Positions 56,441 through 64,000 of a DNA stretch of 64,000 bases are shown in pieces (within the stretch, counting starts at the first letter, position 1; the number at the start of each line of letters is the position of its first letter). The stretch is from contig NC_134025.1 in assembly GCF_964204645.1 (NCBI RefSeq), forward strand, positions 16,770,001 through 16,834,000, in the 5' to 3' direction. The notes under the pieces are model-generated. The model was not told the origin of the DNA, did no database searches, and saw only the letters and a program-made list of their open reading frames with translations. A program made the translations under genes and the position numbers. The stretch comes from Tubulanus polymorphus (taxonomy: Eukaryota > Nemertea > Palaeonemertea > Tubulaniformes > Tubulanidae).

Positions 56441-56758
56441 AGGAAAAATATCTATTGTGTATCTCGGGTGATTATAACAGCAAATTTTGATACAGAGAAA
56501 AAAATAATAATTTGCCACAGGCAAAGTGGTTTACCTTTCTACTATCTAGAAGAACATACAATTATACATGTATTCATTTTGATTTTCACTTGCGTGGCTG
56601 TTAGTTTTGGTTTAAATATGACCAGAAAACTATAAGGGCTCTAGGAAGCACGACACAAAATTTGATATTGGCTGTGTTTTAGCAATTCTTTGTATTTAGC
56701 ATTAAGTGCGATTAATTTCATAACTGGAAGGTGGTTTTATAACTGGTAAGGGAGGAGT
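56441..56758. other. No gene recognised
   Basis: AT-rich spacer ending in the purine-rich GTAAGGGAGGAGT that precedes a possible LTR. Confidence 0.35.
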
Positions 56759-56906
56759 TGTAGTGTTTGCTCTGTGAAGGTTATGTTCGGTAGCTAGCAA
56801 ACCGCAAGTGTGTCTGTACAATATGGCCGATAAATAAAGGTGTTATATTTTATTTCCTGATTCAATCCGTTGTCATCCTCTGGACTTGGCCCACTCATCC
56901 ACCACA
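56759..56906 (+). repeat. Possible LTR remnant
   Basis: A purine tract (AAGGGAGGAGT) is followed by TGTAGTGTTTGCTC, an AATAAAGG signal near 56835, and a CCACCACA end. This resembles the 3' end of an LTR element, but no second LTR or coding part is seen nearby. Confidence 0.3.
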
Positions 56907-58442
56907 GATACACCTAGGTTTTACTGCTTTTTAGCCCGATGAAAGTAGTAAATTCAGCATTAAAACTTATATATCTCCCAGAATTTCTATCCGATTAAAA
57001 CCAAACTTGCTCAGTATGTCGTCGGTAAAAAGAGTATTGAGATTCTAGAAGTATTTATGCAAATATGTAAATTAGGCTAATTTGCATACCTCCTAACTAA
57101 TTAATACACACTACAATTATACCATTAATACACTATAGGCCTATGAGTTTCTTTTTCAAGATAAATGTTACTGGAATACATCAAACATCAAATATTTTGA
57201 GGTAAATACAATGAAGACATCGAACATCTAGGTTATACCAGTTACCGTGGTAACCATAAGGTGAGTATTGAGGAGGCCATCTTGAATCTAACTAACTTCC
57301 ACTTAATTATAAATAACTCATTCGATATGGCCTTTTAGGCCTATATTTTTTGCAATAATTCCTCTTCTAGAATAGGCCTATCTCAATATTCCTAAGATCA
57401 TATTCCTGCATTTTGAGATGCTCAGATACTAATAATAGTCATTATATTTTCAGACCCTCACTCGCTGCAGAAGAATCAGACAAGCATTTGAAGAGATTTA
57501 TCAAGTTCAGAAAAAATGAATGTATTAAAATGAATGTGTAAAACCCTTGTTATTCTTTCAGAGATCCCTTAAAAGAGAACTGGAAAAAATATCTATATCA
57601 TGATATCTCAGATTGTGGTTCGCAAGAAGGCGGCCATCTTGGTTTATGTTGATATTTCATTGGAAGTGATTAATTTCAACAAAGTATGCCAAAAATTGAT
57701 CCCAGAAGATAAGATGTACAATCGTGAACATTAGGACATACGTATTCGCATCGATCATTTCACAACGTAGCCGATCAGTGAAAATAATCCTAACCAAAAA
57801 TGTTTCAGTCATCAGTATGACCACCCATGAAACATTAACACCTCATAGTCATTTAAGCTATATTGGTTTGCCTGATGGAGGGATACTGATGGAGGTTTCA
57901 GGAGTCGAAAGTCTTTTTTACTAAAACTCGAATTTTTACTAGAACTCGAAAGGCCTTAGTTGTAAAGTTTTTCTGATTTTGAGTAATACATTCAACAACA
58001 TCAAGGGGATAGACCTAGGTAGGCCTATAAGAGGTTAGATTTAGGTGACCAACCTCATTTAGCTCAAAAAACCATTGATTGGGTGTTTTAGGCCTACTGC
58101 ACTACTGGCGGCAGTTACATTGCAGTGGTAGGCCTAGGAGGCCTCGAGTCAAAAAAGGAAAGACAAATAAGTAAAAATTCATTTCAGGAGCTATCCTAGC
58201 TTTTCCTTTAATTGTGAAGATGAATATTTCAACTATTTAGGCAAAGGAGATTGGGAAAAGTAAGCTTTTGGTTGGGAAAAATTTTGAGCAAAACAAGGCC
58301 TGGACTCTTGTGGAAAATACTAAAAAATTTGCCATTCGATAACCATTATTTTGCTTATACTTGGCCGATTTCTTAATAAAGTATGAATTTATTGAGTAAC
58401 ATTGTCGTTTTAGTTGCTAAATTGCCATTTAGACAGTAGCAA
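56907..58442. other. Gene-free stretch
   Basis: AT-rich with several TAGGCCTA words and two aggccatcttgaa/ggccatcttggtt motifs (57268, 57633) of the type found in repeats elsewhere. No gene recognised; the frame 57724-57924 has no domain. Confidence 0.4.
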
Positions 58443-59150
58443 CTAGGAGTCCAGGGACACCATGCCCACTTGGGAAGTGGTTTCAAATGCTCAACAATCT
58501 AACAATTTCAATATTCAACGCCCCTGGACCCATAAACAAAAACCAATGACCTTGAAACCCACCAACAATCATAGATCATTTCAGCAGCTACGATTTTGTA
58601 ATTGATTGTGATAACAAAATATGCCACGTTACCAATCTAATATGGAAATACTAAGTTGCGTTACCATTCAACACCCCCTGGTGACCATATGCAAATCCCA
58701 ATGACCTTGAAACTCTCCACAATCATAGAACATGTCATGAATTACAACTTTGCAATTGATCATGGTAACAAAATATGCCTAGGTACCAATCTAATAAGGA
58801 AATTCTAAGTTATTCTACTATTCAATGCCCCCTGGTGACCATATAGAATAACTAATGTCCTTAAAACTCACCACAATCATATATGATGTCATGAGCTACA
58901 ACTTTGCAATTGATTGTGGTTACAAAATATTTATAGGTACAAATATAATATAGAAATACTAAGTTATTGTATTATTCAACGCCCCCTGGTGGCCATATAC
59001 AAAAACCAATGACCTGAAAACTCACCAAAATCATAGAACATGTTATGGGCTACAACTTTCCAATCGATGGTAGAAATACAATATGCTTAGGTATCAATAT
59101 AATGTCGAAAAACTTTTTCCCACCTACGAATCAGTACTGATGACACCAAC
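58443..59150 (+). repeat. Family A repeat, interrupted by the polymerase-bearing element
   Basis: Head actaggagtccagggacacc, three to four core units (spacing about 152-156 bp), and the start of the unique tail up to gtactgatgacaccaa. The family sequence then stops at 59149-59151, where other copies continue gatggcc. The break is the insertion point of the next element. Confidence 0.75.
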
Positions 59151-59275
59151 AGACCTGCCAACCTTGTGTCTGACTAAATCAGAACAATTTAGTAATAGGA
59201 AGATGTGGGTTTCAGATCAGAGTACTAGAGTACTAGACACCACTCATCATCACAAGTAATTTTTTTTCCTAATAA

Positions 59276-60085
59276 ATGGGAGAGAGTGAGTACCAGACAG
59301 AAAACAATAATGTTAATAAAAATCAATATTATTGCCCATATTGTAAAAAATACATCGATAAATCTAATAAATCTAAACATGAAAAATCTTCAAATCATAT
59401 AAAAAATGTAATAGATTTTGAAACTCCAGAAAATTCCAATGAAAGAAAAGAAAGATTAGAAAATATGAATGTGGATGAAATAAAATGTGAAGTTTGTAAT
59501 GAATTTATAGTAAAAAGGAATTATAATAGACATCTCGAATCACAAAAACACCGCCAAAATTTGAGTAATAATGTTTTAGGAAAAGATTATTTTGATGATA
59601 AACCTCAACAAGTAAAAAAATCAACTTCAAAAACTAAATCCATTTCAAATAAACCCTACATGGAAAATGTTAGAAATTATATTGATTCACTAGAAATAAA
59701 AGATACAATTGAAATTTTAGAAACATTACGTAGTAAAATTGGTCCTGCAGCTATTATATTTAGATTTTTTAAAGGAACAACAATAGAAGATTATATTAAA
59801 TTTAATGAAATAATAGAAAAAATACTAGATTTGATAACAGATGTTGAATATCCAAAAATTAGTATCTCTGGGAAAGTAAGTTTTATTAAGTCAGAAGAAA
59901 AAATGAATTATAATATTCAAACACACTCTGATGAAATAATTTCAAAAACACAAATAAAAGAGAAGTTAGAAAAAATATTTAATGAATTTAAACGTCATAT
60001 TGAAGAAAGATATTTTGAGGGTTCTGGCTTAACATTGAATGAAATTATATATTTAGATTTAAATGTTTACAATACAAAACTATAA
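59276..60085 (+). CDS. Zinc-finger ORF, probably the N-terminal part of the polymerase polypeptide
   Basis: 269 residues from ATG 59276. Two C2H2-like modules: YCPYCKKYIDKSNKSKHEKS (about residues 18-41) and CEVCNEFIVKRNYNRHLESQ. A lysine-rich linker and a helical region follow, then GSGLTLNEIIYLDLNVYN at the C-terminus. That last motif is like the segment that precedes the exonuclease part in large polymerases of animal Polinton-like elements. The ORF stops three codons later and the next frame starts two bases on, so this may be the detached N-terminus of one protein, with intervening sequence lost. This is inference from memory of the family. Confidence 0.5.
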   Translation: MGESEYQTENNNVNKNQYYCPYCKKYIDKSNKSKHEKSSNHIKNVIDFETPENSNERKERLENMNVDEIKCEVCNEFIVKRNYNRHLESQKHRQNLSNNVLGKDYFDDKPQQVKKSTSKTKSISNKPYMENVRNYIDSLEIKDTIEILETLRSKIGPAAIIFRFFKGTTIEDYIKFNEIIEKILDLITDVEYPKISISGKVSFIKSEEKMNYNIQTHSDEIISKTQIKEKLEKIFNEFKRHIEERYFEGSGLTLNEIIYLDLNVYNTKL

Positions 60086-60087
60086 AA

Positions 60088-61334
60088 ATGATACCCAAAA
60101 TAGAAAAAATTAATAATTTAAAAATAAATGTATTCGAATTAATGCAATTACCAAAGACAAAAGGTGAAAATATTAAAGATTATACATTGGAAGCTTTATA
60201 TTTAACAGAATATTATGATGATGAAAATGCTATAGATTTGTTATATTACAAAAAAGATGAAAATGAACATTATATGTGGTTAAAACGAATTGATTTATTC
60301 TTTAGAACAGAAAGTGATCATCATCGTAAAATTTATGTATGTAGAAAATGTTTATCTAAATTTATGACTGAGAATACATTATTAAAACATAAAGAATTAT
60401 GTGATAATAAAGATTTTTGTAAATTGATAATGCCAACAGAAAAAGATTATAAATTGAAATTTACTAATCATAAATTTAAGAATATTGTTCCATTTGTAAT
60501 TTATGAGGATTTTGAATCGTTGAATAAAGAATTAACTGATCAAGATAGAAAAGAAATATATAACAAAAAACAATTATTAAAATCAATGGATAAAGGAAAT
60601 GAATTAAATAAAGACACAATACAAGACCCACCAATTATAAATACAATTTAAAAAGTTCATCAAAGAGCTGCTGCTTATGGAATTTATATAAAATCAAATT
60701 ATCCTGAATTATATGAAAGTCAATATATTTCTTTTAGAGGTGAAAATGTAGTTAATGATTTTTGTGATAAAATGATTGAATTAGAAAGTGATTTTGCAAA
60801 ATTATTAAACAAAAATAAAAGAATAGTTATGACAAAAGAAGATGAAATTGATTTTAATTATGCAACTCATTGTTGTTATTGTGAAAAACGTTTTTATTCA
60901 TTTGATAAAAAAGTTAGAGATCATGATCATTTGAATTCAAAATATCGTGGAGCTGCTCATGAAGATTGCAATTTACAAGCTAAAAAAGTAAATTTCGTAC
61001 CAATATTATTTCATAATTTATCAGGATATGATACCCATCTATTTATAAAACAATTATCGGGAAAATTGGGCGCAATTAATCAAGAAATAGAAGAATATAA
61101 TGCTATGAATGAAGCAAATGTAAGAAAATATGATTTTAAACTATTAGCTAAAACATCTGAAAATTATATTTCATTTCAATTTGGTTGCATTAGATTTTAA
61201 GATTCTTATAGATTTCTAGCAAGTTCATTAGATAATTTATCAAAAAGTTTAGTTGATAATGATTTTGTTATAACTCGATATTATTATCCAAATGAACAAG
61301 ATTTTAAATTATTGAGATATAAAGGCGCAATTCT
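60088..61334 (+). pseudogene. Protein-primed family-B DNA polymerase, exonuclease part, with two stops
   Basis: Frame 60088-60651 has a C2H2-like module (CRKCLSKFMTENTLLKH) and the exonuclease I motif VIYEDFESLN, where relatives read YADFE. TAA at 60649-60651 interrupts it; the same frame continues with a CxxC..HDH..CN module (CCYCEKRF, VRDHDHLNSKYRGAAH) and FHNLSGYDTHLFIKQL, the second exonuclease region. A second TAA at 61198-61200 falls just before DSYRFLASSLDNLS, a block normally continuous in this family. The frame is lost at about 61335. The 3'-5' exonuclease would proofread replication. Both stops are single-codon lesions, so the gene is dead unless they are read through. Confidence 0.8.
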
Positions 61335-62442
61335 TATTCATTTTATAAAACACACAATGATTTTAATGTAACAGAATTATTAAAAGATCAATTTTATGAT
61401 CAATTAAAAGAGGAGTATGTGAAAGACGAAGTGTTTAATAGAACATTAAATATTTGGAACCATTTGAAGATGAAAAATCATGGCGAATTAGTTGATTTAT
61501 ATTTAAAATCAGATGTTATGATATTGGCTGACATATTTGAAAAATTTAGAGAAGTTAATTTGAACCTGGCAATGTGGTTTAAAATGTACAAATGTAGAAT
61601 TAGATTTATTAAAAGAACCAGACATGGTTTTATTATTTGAAAAATCAATTAGAGGTGGAATTAGTGGTGTTATGGGAGATAGGTATTTTAAAGCAAATGA
61701 TGAATATGAATTATTATATATAGACGCCAATAATTTATATGGTTGGGCAATGATGCAACCTCAACCATATAAAAATTTTATATTAACAGAAGTTGAAAGT
61801 GATGATAAAACTAATTGGGAAAGCGCAATTATGAGTTTAGAAGATGAAGCACCAATTGGTTATTTCTTTGTAGTTGATTTAGAATATCCTGAAAATATAA
61901 AGTTTAAAACAAGAAACTTACCTTATTGCCCAGAACATTTAACTATAGATGATAGTTATTTAAGTGAATACCAGAAGAAAATAAAACCGAAAGATCATGT
62001 TTTTACAGAAAAATTAATACTTACTCAAAATAATAAATACAATAATATTGTTCATAATAGAATGTTAAAATTTTATCTAAAACAAGGAATGAAATTAAAG
62101 AAAGTACATAGATATATTGAATTTAATCAATCGAAGTGGTTAGAAAAATATATAGATTTCAATACTCAACAGAGAACAATATCAAAAACAGATTTTGAAA
62201 AAGATTTCTTCAAATTAATGAATAATAGTTTTTATGGTAAAACATGTGAAAATATTAGAAATAGAAATGATATTGAATTAGTAAATAATTCTGAAAGATT
62301 AAGACATTTACAATCAAGTCCTAGACATTTAGGAAATAAAAGATTTGAAGATTATTTAACAGCAGTTAAATTAAAAAGAACATCAATGAAATTTAATAAA
62401 CCTATATTTATTGGTTCGACTGTTTTAGAAGTATCAAAATAA
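61335..62442 (+). pseudogene. DNA polymerase middle part: linker and polymerase motif A region
   Basis: Frame 61419-61640 carries LVDLYLKSDVMILADIFEKF, a conserved block, then breaks near 61590, where a stretch expected in relatives seems missing. Frame 61624-62442 resumes with FEKSIRGGISGVMGDR and the DxxxLYGWAM motif A (DANNLYGWAM near 61720-61749), then motif B region FFKLMNNSFYGKTCEN near 62207-62254. TAA at 62440-62442 interrupts just after VLEVSK; the same frame continues downstream as MYDFYYN. Confidence 0.8.
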
Positions 62443-62517
62443 TTAATGTATGATTTTTATTATAATGTTTTACAACCACTTTTTGGGGAAAAGCATATTG
62501 AAATATTATATTTTGAT
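62443..62517 (+). pseudogene. DNA polymerase extein segment up to motif C
   Basis: MYDFYYNVLQPLFGEKH, then LYFD. The frame reaches the first Asp of the motif C (DTDS) and is then interrupted by the intein. In relatives the next residues are TDS, which are found at 63590. Confidence 0.75.
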
Positions 62518-63589
62518 TCTGTAACAGCTGAGACCCCAATATTATTAAAATGTAATGATAAAATATTGATAAGAAGAATTTCAGAAATAATTCCAAGACA
62601 AAATGAATGTTATATTTCATATGGAGAAAAAGAATTAAAACAAATAAATGGTTTAATGGATGTTTGGACAAGAAATGGATGGAAAAAATTAAAGAATATT
62701 ATTAGGCATAAAACAAATAAGAAAATCTATAGAGTTAGAACTAAATTAGGATTTGTAGATGTTACAGAAGATCATAGTTTAATGAAACGAAATGGTGATG
62801 AAATAAAACCAACTGATATAAAAATTGGAGATGAATTATTACATAAAAGATTTTTCCAAAGAATGAATCATATGTCATTTGATGAAATTATTGATAATAT
62901 TTATAATATAGAACCCGAAACATTAGAAGAAAAAGAATATTTTATCAAAGGATTTTTCATGGGTGATGGCTCAGCAGGTGTGTATAATTATGTTTGGGGT
63001 AATAAATATTGTTGGTATTTATGCAAACTTATATGCAGACTTAAAATTATTAGAAAGAATTAAGAAATTCTGTGAAGAAGTTTATCCAAATAAAACATTT
63101 AAAATTATGGATGTTATGAAATCATCAGCAGTTTATAGAATACTTGTGAATAATCCTAAAGATTTTGCTATAAAATATAATGATGAATTCTATAATCATG
63201 CAATAGTGAAAAGTAATACTTCAACTAAAGAAAAGATAGTTGCAGATTATGTATTAAATGCAAAGAATAATTTAAGAAAATGGTTCTTCATTGGATTCTA
63301 TGCCGCAGATGGAACTAAAAAATTTACAAAGGATAAAAAGATAACCTTCGCGCAGAAAGAAAAAGTTGCTATATCAGGATTAAATATATTATGCAGTTCA
63401 TTAGGATTTAATATGAATATAGAATTAATTAAATCTAAACCAAATTGTTTTAATTTAAGGCATGTAGAAAAAGAATTAACAGAAGAAGTTAAAGATTTAT
63501 TTGAAATATATAACCCAACAGATTATGTTTATGATTTATCAACAGATGATGGAACATTCAATTCTGGGTTCCCATTAATCCAAAAAAAT
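62518..63589 (+). other. Intein with LAGLIDADG-type endonuclease in polymerase motif C
   Basis: Between the first Asp and the Thr of the catalytic DTDS motif lies an insert of 1,072 bp, about 357 codons plus one base. It starts SVTAETPILLK (splicing block A, Ser at position 1). Block B is DVTEDHSLM (62758-62784) with the TxxH core. Two dodecapeptide-like motifs of a LAGLIDADG homing endonuclease are KGFFMGDGSAG (62948-62980) and IGFYAADGTKK (about 63290-63322). Block F is YVYDLSTDDGTF (about 63523) and block G ends PLIQKN before the +1 Thr. The terminal Asn is present but the usual penultimate His is Lys. A frameshift at about 63015-63030 breaks the endonuclease. Inteins at this site are known in archaeal and large-virus PolB. 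Confidence 0.85.
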
Positions 63590-63898
63590 ACCGATAGTTA
63601 CATACTAAAAATCAAGACAAATGACATAACAAAAGACTTAAAAACATTAAAACATCATTTTGATTTTAGCAATTATCCCAAAGATCATGAACTATTTAGC
63701 AATGATAATAAAAAGATTCCTGGTAAATTTAAAGATGAATTAGGGGGTGATGAAATGATTGAATTTGTTGGGATAAGAAGTAAAATGTATAGTTACAGAA
63801 CAAAAGATCATGAAGCTAAAAAGTTAAAAGGAATAACAAAACATGTAGTTGATAGACTTACATATAGAATTTCAAGATTATATAAAGTGTTTATATAA
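63590..63898 (+). pseudogene. DNA polymerase extein after the intein
   Basis: Resumes with TDSYILKIKTNDITKDL, then NKKIPGKFKDELGG and EFVGIRSKMYSYR, the thumb-side blocks typical of this polymerase family. The frame ends in a stop at 63896-63898, caused by a frameshift shortly before it, because another frame continues the family pattern. Confidence 0.8.
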
Positions 63899-63918
63899 AT
63901 CAATTGTAATGAAACACA

Positions 63919-64000
63919 AAATGAATTGTTTAAGATCAGAAGATCACGAGATGTACATTAATGAAGTTGAAAAAACTGGTTTAAATCCATTTGATGATAA
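63919..64000 (+). pseudogene. DNA polymerase C-terminal segment, cut by the window end
   Basis: From 63919 the frame reads MNCLRSEDHEMYINE and on through TGLNPFDD, the pattern that closes this family (an RS..H block followed by a DDKR-like end). The window ends inside it; only a few residues should remain. Confidence 0.7.

Larger units (their letters stand above)
59151..64000 (+). mobile_element. Left end of a Polinton/Maverick (adintovirus-like) element, continuing past the window
   Basis: Starts AGACCTGCCAACC directly at the break in a family A repeat. Polintons are known for AG-starting ends, long inverted repeats, 6-bp target duplications and a protein-primed family-B DNA polymerase. The composition changes sharply to AT-rich coding. 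Contents: a zinc-finger ORF, then a degraded DNA polymerase with an intein. Integrase, packaging ATPase, capsid and protease genes, if present, lie beyond 64000. The class is inferred from the polymerase type and terminus. Confidence 0.65.

Overview
The window reads as nuclear DNA of a marine invertebrate animal. Spliceosomal introns with clear GT-AG borders, a DM-domain (doublesex/mab-3 type) exon, BEL/Pao and Ty3/gypsy retroelements, and many copies of the palindromic word TAGGCCTA support this; the phylum cannot be fixed from sequence alone. Almost everything recognisable is mobile DNA. The only convincing host gene is a minus-strand DMRT-like gene seen as two phase-compatible exons (20977-21251 carrying the DM domain and 16355-16642), with a decayed BEL/Pao element in the intron between them.

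Layout. 1-16200: repeats, including tandem-core elements ending in a (ACGG)n-like stretch and a hairpin (1-480, 4536-5493, 14545-15765, 15830-16175), a 1-kb piggyBac-like element with TTAA ends (9870-10865) and a TA-flanked MITE (11803-12410). 16300-21300: the DMRT-like exons and the BEL/Pao remnant. 21300-31600: a second piggyBac-like element, a divergent duplication (21468-23190 versus 26361-28950) whose second copy is interrupted by a 2.07-kb inverted-repeat element, and several tandem-core repeats. 32048-34548: a dead hAT transposase with a 70-residue internal tandem duplication. 40046-45621: a multi-exon pogo-like transposase gene interrupted by a piggyBac-like element and by a 50-bp-TIR MITE that is itself split by a hAT element. 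45863-55714: an element with ~230-bp inverted repeats and a 9-bp target duplication (Mutator-like by these marks), split by a 7.7-kb Ty3/gypsy retrotransposon with LTRs identical apart from one 17-bp indel. The retrotransposon carries an extra SGNH-hydrolase-like ORF in the env position.

59151-64000: the left end of a markedly AT-rich element of the Polinton/Maverick (adintovirus-like) kind, inserted into one of the tandem-core repeats and running off the window. It encodes a protein-primed family-B DNA polymerase, broken by stops and frameshifts. The polymerase is interrupted inside its catalytic motif C by an intein of about 357 residues with Hint blocks A/B/F/G and two LAGLIDADG-like motifs. 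This intein is the most unusual feature of the window.

Most coding sequence is broken, so few genes here can work together. The window is best read as a stratigraphy of nested insertions. Family names come from motifs recognised by eye; no database search was run.
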